Made by a program: the position numbers and the translations under genes. A DNA stretch of 60,744 bases. Source: JBLMZW01 sp050259035 (GTDB taxonomy: Bacteria; Bacillota; Syntrophomonadia; Syntrophomonadales; DTU052). Positions 1 to 8,193 of this stretch are shown here, one piece after another. The notes beneath the pieces were generated by a model. It did not search any database, was not told the DNA's origin, and saw only the letters and a program-made list of their open reading frames with translations. The stretch's first letter is position 1. Each line of letters begins with the position of its first letter. The stretch is from assembly GCA_050259035.1 (NCBI GenBank), contig JBLMZW010000210.1:1-60744 (forward strand), written 5' to 3'.

Positions 1-186
1 TGGTGGCAAATGATTTTGCATAATAACACCAGTATTTTTATTGCCGGGGCCATGTTTAACAAGCATAATGTTGTCGTATCAATTATGCCGTTCTATATTG
101 AAGATATGCATCTCGATAAAAAGCCAATAAAGAGTGAAGATCAACCGCTTCCAATAGAGAATCCTGAATTAAAGCAGGACGAATAA
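1..186 (+). CDS. C-terminal fragment of an unrecognised protein, cut by the window edge
   Basis: Frame 1 is open from the first base to TAA at 184-186 and encodes 61 residues. It starts WWQMILHNNTSIFIAG, a hydrophobic stretch that could be a membrane segment or a buried strand, and ends in a charged tail rich in K, E and D. I do not recognise the family. The start lies outside the window, so length and function cannot be judged. No clear terminator follows it. Confidence 0.55.
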   Translation, partial: WWQMILHNNTSIFIAGAMFNKHNVVVSIMPFYIEDMHLDKKPIKSEDQPLPIENPELKQDE

Positions 187-420
187 TAGCTTCTTTTCCT
201 ATAGTCTTATTTCGGAAAAGTTTCTGCGATCTCAATTTCTTTGGGGCTGGTCCTTGGAGATGCAGCCTGCCCTTTGTGGGCGAACGTCAAGGGAACCGAT
301 TATGGCGTGCTTACCTTGTTCTGTTTCTTATTCGTGGCGTTACTTTGCAGGAATTACCCATTATAGAGTGGAAACCATTCAAAACGATTCACAACAGGTG
401 TTTTACAAGGGAGGTATTTC
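187..420. other. Intergenic region before the small membrane protein gene
   Basis: No supported gene. A short hydrophobic reading frame (about 233-367, possible TTG starts) reads like one membrane helix but has no ribosome-binding site, and a second frame overlaps it. The only convincing signal is GGGAGG at about 410-415, which serves the next gene. Confidence 0.4.
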
Positions 421-675
421 ATGCGTAAAATCGATTTTTTTATGGGCTTGGGGATTGTATCCGGTCTGGCTGCAGTAATTCTGGCACTGATTGGTATCCT
501 GCATTTACGGGTCGGATCGTTAACATCAGATCACATCCAAATCGGTGAGCAATGCCTGTGGACACTTATGCTGGCATCAGTTGGCGCCAGCTACCTGCGC
601 CAGGGCAGAAATAAGCTGGTGGCCGGCCTTCTTTTGTTTATGGCGTTGGTATCAGTGTATCTGATATTCCTATAG
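421..675 (+). CDS. Small integral membrane protein upstream of a two-component system
   Basis: The 84-residue product has three hydrophobic segments, about residues 7-28, 45-58 and 66-83, so it is probably a small inner-membrane protein. The ATG is preceded by GGGAGG at a good distance. Only nine bases separate its stop from the response regulator gene, so the three genes probably form an operon. I do not recognise a named family. It could be an accessory sensor subunit for the downstream kinase, but that rests on position alone. Confidence 0.7.
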   Translation: MRKIDFFMGLGIVSGLAAVILALIGILHLRVGSLTSDHIQIGEQCLWTLMLASVGASYLRQGRNKLVAGLLLFMALVSVYLIFL

Positions 676-684
676 GGCGGTAAC

Positions 685-1395
685 GTGGTGGCTGAGGAGA
701 AAAACAATATCTTAATAGCTGAAGATGACCGTGAGATAGCCGGTTTGATAGAGATTCATCTTTTGGGTGAAGGTTACGGGGTATACAAGGCCGAGAATGG
801 GCGGGAGGCCTTGGATGTACTTCGCAAGCGGGAGGTTCACCTGGTTATTCTTGATATCATGATGCCTGGAATGGATGGTCTGGAGACTTGCCGTAAAATA
901 AGGGAAGAATGGAATATCCCTATCCTGATGCTCAGTGCTAAGTCAGAGGATATTGATAAGATTCTGGGCTTATCCCTGGGGGCGGATGATTACATGACCA
1001 AGCCATTTAATCCGCTGGAATTATTGGCCCGGGTGAAATCTCAGATCAGGCGGTACCTTTATCTGAATCCTGACCGGACGAGGGAACCCAACACTGATAT
1101 TATCGCTGTCCGCGGCCTGGTCATTGACCAGGCTAAGCATCGGGTCAAGGTGGATGGGCGTGAGATTGTTTTTACCCCAACCGAATATGAAATAGTGCTT
1201 TTGCTTGCGTCGAATCCCGGGCGGGTGTTTAATACTGAGGAGATATTTGAACGGGTGTGGAGGGAGCGTTATTTCCAGTCCAACAATACAGTGATGGTGC
1301 ATGTTCGAAAAATACGAGAAAAGTTGGAAGAGAATCCTGCCCACCCCATGATTATCAAGACCGTTTGGGGAGTGGGGTATAAAATTGAAGGTTAA
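685..1395 (+). CDS. OmpR/PhoB-family response regulator
   Basis: The 236-residue protein has an N-terminal receiver domain (about 8-122) and a C-terminal winged-helix DNA-binding domain (about 138-235). The acidic pair D14/D15, phospho-acceptor D57 in the LVILDIMMPGMDG stretch, S84 and K106 are all present, so it should be phosphorylated normally. The C-terminal domain ends with the usual VWGVGYK motif. The start is GTG (685 or 688). The gene overlaps the kinase gene by 11 bases, the standard layout of a cognate pair. Its receiver resembles the VanR group of envelope-stress or cell-wall regulators; the stimulus is unknown. Confidence 0.95.
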   Translation: MVAEEKNNILIAEDDREIAGLIEIHLLGEGYGVYKAENGREALDVLRKREVHLVILDIMMPGMDGLETCRKIREEWNIPILMLSAKSEDIDKILGLSLGADDYMTKPFNPLELLARVKSQIRRYLYLNPDRTREPNTDIIAVRGLVIDQAKHRVKVDGREIVFTPTEYEIVLLLASNPGRVFNTEEIFERVWRERYFQSNNTVMVHVRKIREKLEENPAHPMIIKTVWGVGYKIEG

Positions 1396-2467
1396 ACTGT
1401 TCCAAAGTATCAGGTGGAAGATAATACTATTGTTTGTAGCCAGTATCGCAGCCGCGGTGGCTGTAGTGGAAATCCTGATTTATCTGGCTTATACTTACCA
1501 TCATTATTGGTTCTTCTATGACCTGCTCAGCGGCCTAAAAGATTCAGTGGGAATTGTTCCGGTTAGTCTGTCAGTAGGATTAACTTTTTTCGTATTATTT
1601 TTCTTCCTTTTCAGTCAGGGTGTTATCAAGTATATAGAGGAACTAAACCGAGGTTTGCAGGAAGTTGCCGAGGGTAACCTGGAGGTTTCCCTGCTGGTGA
1701 AGTCCCGGGATGAACTGGGGCAGTTGGCCCGGAACATAAATATAATGACCCGCCAACTTAAGGCCTCCCTGGAAGAGGAACGAAACTCACAACAGAGCAA
1801 GCAGCATTTGATAACCAGTGTATCCCATGACTTGCGTACCCCACTTACATCTTTGCTGGGTTATCTGGAACTAATAGAAAATGATAATTACCGGGACGAG
1901 GTGGAACTCAGACACTATGTAAGCATCGCCTACCAAAAAAGTCAGCAAATCAACCGGCTTATTGCCCAGTTATTTGAGTTTACCCGCACTGGCTATGGAG
2001 GAGTAGAGATAAGGCCTAAGGTTGTTAACCTGGCGGAATTATTGGAGCAATTAGCAGAAGAATTCGTTCCTTCTTTACAGGCTGCAGGTATGGAATATAA
2101 TCTGGTTTTACCGGCTGAGACAGTGAAAATACCGGTGGATACAGAACTTCTGGTTCGTCTTTTCGAGAATTTGATTTCCAATGCTATTCGTTATGGAAGT
2201 GAGGGAAAAAGACTGGATCTGGAATTATCGAAGGATGGCCCGGACGTGGTTATTCGAGTTGCGAACTACGGTACCCCCATTCCCGATTGGGAACTGCCAC
2301 GTTTATTTGAGACCTTTTATCGGGTGGAAAAATCGCGTTCCCAAAACACCGGTGGCACAGGTTTAGGATTAGCAATCGCCAAAAACATAGTGGATCTGCA
2401 CGAAGGAAAAATCAGAGCCTACAATGAAAGTAACCGAACAGTTTTCGAGGTCAGGCTGCAGGGTTAA
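1385..2467 (+). CDS. Two-component sensor histidine kinase
   Basis: The 360-residue protein has two membrane segments (about 13-35 and 58-80) with only a very short extracytoplasmic loop, then a HAMP linker (about 80-132), a HisKA dimerisation domain with H148 in SVSHDLRTPLTS, and an HATPase domain. The N-box is NLISNAIRYG and the G2 box is GGTGLGLAIAKNIV. Start is TTG at 1385 inside the response regulator gene, so translation is probably coupled. The tiny sensor loop suggests it senses within the membrane or through a partner, perhaps the three-helix protein upstream. That last point is inference. Confidence 0.94.
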   Translation: MKVKLFQSIRWKIILLFVASIAAAVAVVEILIYLAYTYHHYWFFYDLLSGLKDSVGIVPVSLSVGLTFFVLFFFLFSQGVIKYIEELNRGLQEVAEGNLEVSLLVKSRDELGQLARNINIMTRQLKASLEEERNSQQSKQHLITSVSHDLRTPLTSLLGYLELIENDNYRDEVELRHYVSIAYQKSQQINRLIAQLFEFTRTGYGGVEIRPKVVNLAELLEQLAEEFVPSLQAAGMEYNLVLPAETVKIPVDTELLVRLFENLISNAIRYGSEGKRLDLELSKDGPDVVIRVANYGTPIPDWELPRLFETFYRVEKSRSQNTGGTGLGLAIAKNIVDLHEGKIRAYNESNRTVFEVRLQG

Positions 2468-2646
2468 CAAAAGATCAAAGACAGAAGGCTAGTCTCAGGC
2501 ACCCGTTTCCCTACCATTTATCCTACATAAATTCCCATGTTAAGAAATTCTTAAGGAAAAACAACCGATAAACTAAAGCTCTAAGTTTTACACTGGCTTC
2601 AAGGTAAAGCTTGGATTTGGCCGGATGTAATATTGGAGGTAGTAAT

Positions 2647-3309
2647 ATGAGAACTCGTACAAAGTCCAGACGTAAAGGGGTTCTTTTGATAATAATAGGA
2701 CTAATTTTAATAGTTGTTAAATTGGGATGTTCCTCGCCCCATGAACCATCCGAATATCCGTCAGCACCTCATTCCAAGGATTACTGGAAAGGAGTTGTCG
2801 ACGTGTCTGGCTTAAGTCCAACCGAGATTGCCAAGGAATTGGACCGGGAATCCGCTGCAATTGATAAGTATCTGGGTGATAAGCAGGACCAAGATAGAGT
2901 ATTAGACAGCCAATTGGTCTGGCCGGCTCCGGATTATCCTGGAATTACATCAGAGTATGGGGTAAGGGAACACCCGGTTTTAAAGATTCCTAAAATGCAT
3001 AGTGGGCTGGATATAGCTGCTCCCGCCCTTGCTGATGTTGTGTCTAGTGCTGGAGGCGAGGTACTTCTGGTCAAATCATTTCCTGTTTATGGCCAAATCA
3101 TATTAATAGACCATGGCAGCGGTTTGGCCACGCTGTACGCTCACCTTGACAAAGTATCAGTAACGGAAGGGGAAATAGTGGAACAAGGAGAACCAATCGG
3201 AAGAGCCGGTTCTTCCGGGGAAGTAACCGGCCCCCATCTCCATTTCGAAGTCCGCCAGGACGGAAGCCCGGTAAACCCTCATGATTTCATATCAAGTAAG
3301 ATAGAATAA
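2647..3309 (+). CDS. M23-family cell-wall metallopeptidase, membrane-anchored
   Basis: The reading frame opens earlier, at 2611, but GGAGGT at 2635-2640 points to the ATG at 2647, giving 220 residues. An N-terminal hydrophobic helix (about 12-28) is followed by GCSS, which may be a lipobox, although the -3 residue is not ideal. The C-terminal half is a LytM/M23 fold: the Zn ligands are in MHSGLDIA and in GPHLHFEVRQDG, with VREHPV upstream. Such enzymes cut peptide cross-bridges in peptidoglycan outside the membrane. The catalytic His and Asp residues are present, so it should be active. It seems to be transcribed alone. Confidence 0.9.
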   Translation: MRTRTKSRRKGVLLIIIGLILIVVKLGCSSPHEPSEYPSAPHSKDYWKGVVDVSGLSPTEIAKELDRESAAIDKYLGDKQDQDRVLDSQLVWPAPDYPGITSEYGVREHPVLKIPKMHSGLDIAAPALADVVSSAGGEVLLVKSFPVYGQIILIDHGSGLATLYAHLDKVSVTEGEIVEQGEPIGRAGSSGEVTGPHLHFEVRQDGSPVNPHDFISSKIE

Positions 3310-3386
3310 CAGCACCGTTTATACCTAAGGAATTGGGTCCACGCCATTGGTGCTTTCAAAAAGGGCTTATCCTTTGGGAAATACAA

Positions 3387-3791
3387 TCAGGCGTTCTCCC
3401 TACCGACATCCTCCAAAGATTTTACCAATGATTTTATGAGAAACATGGCTTGGTCAGGTGAAATGTTATATCGGGCAGCTTCTTCTATAACCTTTGCCCA
3501 TTCCCGATTGTATTCTGCTTTTTGGTTTTCTGGAGTTATAAAAAGGGAATTATTCTCTTCCGTTTCAAGATACCCCGCAGCAACCATAAGGTCAAGACTG
3601 GAAACGCCGTTATAAGCTTTCTCGGCGAGTCGTTTAAGAACCGAAGCGCTAGGAGGAGTTTTTATCAGTCCGCGCATTAGTCTTGAAATATATCCAGGGT
3701 CCACCCCGGTTTCAGTTCCGTATTTATTAATTGATCTGCTGCCCTTGGCTAAAACGAGGTAACCTGCTAACCTTTCTATATCATATTGCAT
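3387..3791 (-). CDS. Helix-turn-helix repressor-like protein
   Basis: The 134-residue protein has an N-terminal HTH of the lambda-repressor/XRE type: about residues 15-40 read as helix-turn-helix around GTETGVDPGYISRLMRG. A middle segment and a charged C-terminal helical region follow, with no peptidase domain. GGGGGGA lies five bases before its ATG. It is divergent from a small Cro-like gene, with 135 bases between them containing two similar 14-bp operator-like sites. That layout resembles a phage-type or sporulation-type bistable switch. The effector and targets are unknown. Confidence 0.75.
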   Translation of the reverse strand: MQYDIERLAGYLVLAKGSRSINKYGTETGVDPGYISRLMRGLIKTPPSASVLKRLAEKAYNGVSSLDLMVAAGYLETEENNSLFITPENQKAEYNREWAKVIEEAARYNISPDQAMFLIKSLVKSLEDVGRENA

Positions 3792-3826
3792 TAAAATCCC
3801 CCCATAATTCTATTTTAAGGGAATTA

Positions 3827-3908
3827 TTGCCTGCGGACAATATATCTTATTCTATTGGTGTCGAAACGGGATAATTCATTTGACCGTTGTCTGTAAACAT
3901 GATAAATT
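3827..3908 (+). promoter_or_regulatory. Divergent control region with two operator-like sites and a promoter
   Basis: Two related 14-bp sequences, TTGCCTGCGGACAA (3827-3840) and TTGTCTGTAAACAT (3887-3900), fit TTGYCTGYRRACAW, itself a partial dyad. The second sits inside a candidate promoter for the rightward gene: TTGACC (3880-3885), 17 bases, TAAATT (3903-3908). The arrangement suggests that one of the flanking HTH proteins represses rightward transcription. This is seen by eye only. Confidence 0.5.
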
Positions 3909-3938
3909 GGTTAATAAAGTAAAATTATGGGAGGTTTA

Positions 3939-4175
3939 ATGATGAGAGTTGATACCGCAGCTTTATTCGGTTTAGCGGCTGCTAAACAGTGGAGTTCCCC
4001 GGTATTAGCGAAACGATTGGGCATAGATTATTCATATCTTTACCGGGTGTTGAAGAAGGAAAAAGGTGCAGGAGCCAAGTTTATAACTGGGTTATTCCAG
4101 TTATGCAAAGAGGAAGGTTTGGTGTTTGACAACTATATTATTATGCAGGAGTCGTTGTCTAAGGACATCAGATGA
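3939..4175 (+). CDS. Small Cro-like HTH protein
   Basis: A 78-residue protein when started at the ATG at 3939 (a second ATG follows at 3942). The GGGAGG at 3929-3934 is its ribosome-binding site and excludes the earlier ATG at 3927. Residues 15-40 (KQWSSPVLAKRLGIDYSYLYRV) look like a helix-turn-helix. It is divergent from the larger HTH gene and lies 39 bases before the Spo0E-like gene, so it may be co-transcribed with it. Confidence 0.65.
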   Translation: MMRVDTAALFGLAAAKQWSSPVLAKRLGIDYSYLYRVLKKEKGAGAKFITGLFQLCKEEGLVFDNYIIMQESLSKDIR

Positions 4176-4214
4176 TTGTCGGACTAAACGTGAAAAAGGA
4201 GAGTTATTTTAGAA

Positions 4215-4436
4215 ATGGATCAAGTAATTCAGGAAATCGAGAATCAACGCGTCCAACTAATAGAATTAGCTCGTAAAAAGGGCTTTCATGATAAAGAAGT
4301 TCTCAACCTTAGTGTTAAGTTAGACAAGTTAATTAATCTATTTTACTTACAACAGGAAAAGGTAACCGAATACATAGATTCCGCCAAAAAATCCCCCGGC
4401 TTGGTTCGTGAAGTTCCTATTGTTATAGGATGGTGA
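4215..4436 (+). CDS. Spo0E-family aspartyl-phosphate phosphatase
   Basis: The 73-residue protein matches the Spo0E family in size and motif. Two predicted helices surround the signature SxxLD at S33-V-K-L36-D37, which in Bacillus Spo0E, YisI and YnzD contacts phosphorylated Spo0A. Such proteins remove phosphate from Spo0A and delay sporulation. AAGGAGAG lies 11 bases before the ATG. Its position behind a repressor/Cro-like pair suggests its expression is switched. It supports the view that the host sporulates. Confidence 0.88.
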   Translation: MDQVIQEIENQRVQLIELARKKGFHDKEVLNLSVKLDKLINLFYLQQEKVTEYIDSAKKSPGLVREVPIVIGW

Positions 4437-4783
4437 CATTTCCCCGCCACCGAATTCTCTTGTCAGCTATTTAACTCGGTCTTAACAAGGATTTTTGGAT
4501 TGTACGGGGAAAGCAAGAAGTTTGGCAGTGCGGTGTATAGAGAACGGGTACGCTTGACTGAGTACGCTGCTTGCACCCAGCGAACCCTTGCGTTCCCATA
4601 TCAAGCACTCCTTATGATAGGAAACAGGCCGTTTAAACACATGCCGCACCGCCATGGACGGCGGTGCGGCATGTAGCCGGGTCATACGAATTTGAGTTTT
4701 GGAGTTCCAGGTGAGGAATCTCTCTGCACGAAGGACTATCTGCTATCGTCAACTGCAGCCTAGCCAACAAGCATTCCCACAGC
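4437..4783. other. Intergenic region after trpA with a strong hairpin
   Basis: I see no gene here; a 67-codon frame on the minus strand is built on the hairpin and lacks a ribosome-binding site. The clear feature is the 15-bp inverted repeat listed separately. Confidence 0.5.
4639..4674 (-). terminator. 15-bp GC-rich hairpin downstream of trpA
   Basis: Arms 4639-4653 and 4660-4674 are perfectly complementary (ACATGCCGCACCGCC on the left), with the 6-base loop ATGGAC. It lies about 110 bases downstream of the trpA stop on the minus strand. No long T-run follows on either side, so it may be a processing or stabilising structure or a weak terminator for the trp operon rather than a classical intrinsic terminator. 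Confidence 0.5.
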
Positions 4784-5563
4784 CTATCTCATTCCTTGTT
4801 TGATTTCGCGGACAAGGTCTTCTATCTCACTAAATCTTTCTTCAGCCATTAACCGTACCAGGGCGCTGCCTACCACTACGGCATCGGCATAGGGGGCGAC
4901 CTTCCTGGCAGTCTTGGGGTCAGATACCCCGAAACCGATAGCCACCGGCAACGAAGAAGCAGTTCTTACCTTATCACTGAGGCCTGCCAGGTTGGTAGTT
5001 ATTTCAGTCTGGCCGCCGGTAACCCCGGTCACTGAAATGCAGTAAACGAAACCACGGGCCTGGGAACAGATTAATCCTACTCGATCGGCTGGAGTAGTTG
5101 GTGCCACGAGGGGAATAAGGTCGAGGCCGTATTGATCAGCCAGGTTTTGTAGGGGACTGCTCTCTTCAAACGGCAAATCAGGAATAATCAGACCATCTAC
5201 TCCCGTGTCGGCGGATTGTCGGCAGAATCTATCCAGGCCGAATTGCAGCACCGGGTTATAGTAGGTCATAAATAGTATCGGAACCTGACTTTCCTTTCTG
5301 ACCTGGGCAACCACCTCAATAAGATCACTGATCCGGGTACCGTTTTCCAGGGCCTGTTGGGAAGCGGCCTGAATAACCGGCCCATCAGCAACTGGATCGG
5401 AGAAGGGGATCCCGATTTCGATTATATCCGCTCCTCCATCCGCCATCCGAAGTATGGTATCCCGGGTTCTTTCCAGGCTGGGGAAGCCTCCGGTAATGTA
5501 GGTTATTAGACCTTTTTTACCTTCCTGTTTTAAATCGGAAAAAACTCTTTGAATTTTACTCAT
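4784..5563 (-). CDS. trpA: Tryptophan synthase alpha subunit
   Basis: The 259-residue TIM-barrel enzyme cleaves indole-3-glycerol phosphate to indole and glyceraldehyde 3-phosphate and channels indole to TrpB. Catalytic E49 (ADIIEIGIPFSDP) and D60 (PVADGP) are present, as are the phosphate-binding segments near GFGVSDP and VVGSALV. Length is usual for the family. It is the last gene of the minus-strand trpDCFBA operon, 14 bases after trpB, with an AGGAGG-type site before the ATG. Confidence 0.97.
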   Translation of the reverse strand: MSKIQRVFSDLKQEGKKGLITYITGGFPSLERTRDTILRMADGGADIIEIGIPFSDPVADGPVIQAASQQALENGTRISDLIEVVAQVRKESQVPILFMTYYNPVLQFGLDRFCRQSADTGVDGLIIPDLPFEESSPLQNLADQYGLDLIPLVAPTTPADRVGLICSQARGFVYCISVTGVTGGQTEITTNLAGLSDKVRTASSLPVAIGFGVSDPKTARKVAPYADAVVVGSALVRLMAEERFSEIEDLVREIKQGMR

Positions 5564-5577
5564 TTAAAAGCACCTCC

Positions 5578-6762
5578 TTATAGGCCGGAGATGCTATCTA
5601 CATCCTTGTCTCCTCTTCCCGAAAGGCAGACCAGGATGATAGCATCTTTGGACATAGTTGGGGCAATTTTAATGACCTCGGCCAGGGCATGTGAGCTCTC
5701 CATCGCTGGAATTATGCCCTCGGTTACACAGAGAAGTTTGAAAGCCGTCAAAGCTTCCTGATCAGTGGCCGAGGAATAAGTGGCCCGCCCGGTTTCCTTC
5801 AAATATGCATGTTCTGGGCCCACCCCCGGGTAGTCAAGTCCGGCTGCTATGGAGTGAGCGCCCAGCACCTGCCCGTTTTCGTCCTGCAAGAGCATACTGA
5901 AGGAGCCGTGCAAGACTCCAGGTCGGCCGCGATTAATGGATGCGGAATGCTCGTCGCTATCCAACCCATGCCCGGCGGCCTCCACTCCTATAAGTCTTAC
6001 TTCCTTATCATTTATAAAGGAATAAAAAGTCCCCATAGCATTAGATCCCCCGCCAACACAGGCTATAACTGCATCCGGCAGACGCCCTTCCGCTTCCAGT
6101 ATCTGAGCGCGGGCTTCCCGCCCAATAAGGGACTGAAAATCTCGTACGATCATGGGGTAGGGATGGGGTCCACCCACCGAACCCAGAAGATAATGAGTAT
6201 GATTAACGTTGGTAACCCAGTCCCGAATGGCTTCATTCATAGCGTCTTTTAAGGTGCGGGTACCGGAAGTTACAGAATTTACTTTTGCCCCCAGGAGTTC
6301 CATACGAAAGACGTTTAAACGCTGCCGCTGGATGTCCTCTTCTCCCATGTAAATCTCGCATTCAAATCCCAGCAGAGCCGCGGCGGTAGCGGTTGCTACG
6401 CCGTGCTGCCCAGCGCCGGTTTCCGCGATTAGCCGGCGTTTTCCCATCCGCTGGGCCAGCAGGGCCTGACCAATAGTGTTGTTTATCTTATGAGAACCGG
6501 TATGGTTTAAATCTTCTCGTTTCAAATATATTCTGGCTCCGCCCAGGTGGGAACTCAAACGCTCAGCATAGTAAAGAAGAGAAGGCCTTCCAACATAGTT
6601 ATTGAGGTATTCTAATACTTCAGCGGTAAAGGCAATATCGTTTTTATAAATAGAATAGTTTTTCTCTAGATCCAGCAGGGCCTGCATTAAAGTCTCAGGA
6701 ACGAAACGTCCCCCAAATTGGCCGTAATAACCTCGCTGGTCAGGAAGGGTTGTAACGGTCAT
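5578..6762 (-). CDS. trpB: Tryptophan synthase beta subunit
   Basis: The 394-residue PLP enzyme joins indole and L-serine to give tryptophan. The PLP lysine is K92 in NHTGSHKINN, and the phosphate-binding glycine loop is GGGSNAMG. It has the length and motifs of the standard TrpB1 type that pairs with TrpA. The ATG overlaps the end of trpF by four bases (ATGA), which indicates translational coupling. Confidence 0.98.
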   Translation of the reverse strand: MTVTTLPDQRGYYGQFGGRFVPETLMQALLDLEKNYSIYKNDIAFTAEVLEYLNNYVGRPSLLYYAERLSSHLGGARIYLKREDLNHTGSHKINNTIGQALLAQRMGKRRLIAETGAGQHGVATATAAALLGFECEIYMGEEDIQRQRLNVFRMELLGAKVNSVTSGTRTLKDAMNEAIRDWVTNVNHTHYLLGSVGGPHPYPMIVRDFQSLIGREARAQILEAEGRLPDAVIACVGGGSNAMGTFYSFINDKEVRLIGVEAAGHGLDSDEHSASINRGRPGVLHGSFSMLLQDENGQVLGAHSIAAGLDYPGVGPEHAYLKETGRATYSSATDQEALTAFKLLCVTEGIIPAMESSHALAEVIKIAPTMSKDAIILVCLSGRGDKDVDSISGL

Positions 6763-7445
6763 TTTTCAACCATCTCCTTACAATCAACTGACCTGGCCCG
6801 GGCTATAAATTGTTCTACTTTTGCGGGGCTGAGGTGTTCTTTTTCGATAATGCCGGTAAAAACATCTACGGCATATGGTTTTACCCGGGTCAGGGCCCGG
6901 GCAACATTATCAGGGTTAAGCCCCCCGGCCAGGATTAAAGGCCGGGGGTAAATAGCATCCCGCAGGAAGCGGGCCAGAGTGAAATCGACGGTTACACCAG
7001 TCGAACCGTATTTTCCTCCCCCGCTGCTGTCGATTAAAATAGCATCCGCTCCGGCCTCCAGGTATTCTAAAGCCAGATTAATGATCTGGGTTTCATTTTG
7101 GGCCGCAGCTTTATTAACCAGCACTGCCCGGGTGAGTCTAATATCAATACGTTCTTTGAGCAATGAAATAACCTCCGGGGTGATATTTCCGTGCAGCTGT
7201 ATTATGTCCGGATTTACGTATTCAGCCAGACGGCAGATTTCGAATGCGTTTTCTTCAGTTAGAACCAGGACCGAAAGGATGCCGGGGGGTATTAACTCCT
7301 GTAATTCCCGTGCTTTATTCCGAGAAAGGTTGCAGGCCAGGTTTTGCCGAACTTCGGTTATAAGTCCGATAGCATCGACTCCGGCTTTACTCAATAACCT
7401 GATATCACCTGCATCTCGGCTGCCGCACGCCATAATCTTAGCCAT
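6759..7445 (-). CDS. trpF: Phosphoribosylanthranilate isomerase, divergent
   Basis: The 228-residue (beta/alpha)8 protein catalyses the Amadori rearrangement of phosphoribosylanthranilate to CdRP. The general base C7 (KIMACGS) and a candidate general acid Asp in ADAILIDSSGGG are present, as is QLHG. The sequence is unusual: the normal MKICG and LLDT..GGTG.xFDW segments read IMACGSRD and IDSSGGGKYGSTGVTVDF. Position between trpC and trpB supports the call. It overlaps trpC by eight bases. Confidence 0.88.
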   Translation of the reverse strand: MAKIMACGSRDAGDIRLLSKAGVDAIGLITEVRQNLACNLSRNKARELQELIPPGILSVLVLTEENAFEICRLAEYVNPDIIQLHGNITPEVISLLKERIDIRLTRAVLVNKAAAQNETQIINLALEYLEAGADAILIDSSGGGKYGSTGVTVDFTLARFLRDAIYPRPLILAGGLNPDNVARALTRVKPYAVDVFTGIIEKEHLSPAKVEQFIARARSVDCKEMVEK

Positions 7446-8193
7446 TATATGCCATCCTTCCAGCTTTAATAAATTCTTTTAGCCTGGTGGCGGGATCGTC
7501 CGCCAGCATTAAGGCTGTTCCTATAAGAACCGCATCGGCTCCGGCTGCCATGGATTGTTCCACATCGGCCGGGCATTGATGCCCGCTCTCACTAATGATA
7601 AGGGCATCGCCGACCGTCTCCCGGTATTTAGCGATTAAAGAAGAATTAAGTCCAACCTCCTCGTCGTCGGTCTCTAATTGGTCTATGATCTTGTTATTAA
7701 TCCCAATCAAGGCCGGACAGTCTTTAAGACCCCGTAGGTGACAAAGATCGTCTAAGTTTCTGGTTTCGCACAGGGCGGTCATCCCGTAACTGTGAATATG
7801 CTGAATCAGTTGTGGTGTTTTCTCCCCGGCCATATGAGTTATTACCAGCAGGGTAACACGGTTAAGGGCATACTGGCTTATCGAGCTTACCAGCAGGGCG
7901 TAATAGTCAACTAGTTCAGTACAGAGGATAAAATCTTTAATTAAAACCGGCAGGGAAACGGCCTTCAGAATCTGGGGAATATCCTCTTCAGGATTGCCTC
8001 CGAAATAATTAGGTTCTCCCACAACTGAAATAGCGGCGGCTCCTCCGGCTTCATATATTTTGGCCAGCATCCCGGCGTTGCGCCGGTCAGTTTCTATTTG
8101 ACCGGCGAGCTTGGGGATTCGCCGTTTAATCTCGGCTATAACGGGAACTCGTCCCTGTTTCTGAGTTCCTATAATAGAGTTTGCGCAGTTCAA
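7438..8193 (-). CDS. trpC: Indole-3-glycerol-phosphate synthase, divergent
   Basis: The 251-residue TIM-barrel protein converts CdRP to indole-3-glycerol phosphate. Expected catalytic segments can be matched: AEIKR, LIKDFI, a Glu in ALCETRN, GINN and SESG. The normally invariant PSKG after AEIKRASP is replaced by RIPKLAG, and the region after the second catalytic lysine is unlike typical TrpC. It starts with TTG (8191-8193) in a four-base overlap with the trpD stop. I am sure of the role from context but note the divergence. Confidence 0.88.
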   Translation of the reverse strand: MNCANSIIGTQKQGRVPVIAEIKRRIPKLAGQIETDRRNAGMLAKIYEAGGAAAISVVGEPNYFGGNPEEDIPQILKAVSLPVLIKDFILCTELVDYYALLVSSISQYALNRVTLLVITHMAGEKTPQLIQHIHSYGMTALCETRNLDDLCHLRGLKDCPALIGINNKIIDQLETDDEEVGLNSSLIAKYRETVGDALIISESGHQCPADVEQSMAAGADAVLIGTALMLADDPATRLKEFIKAGRMAYNG

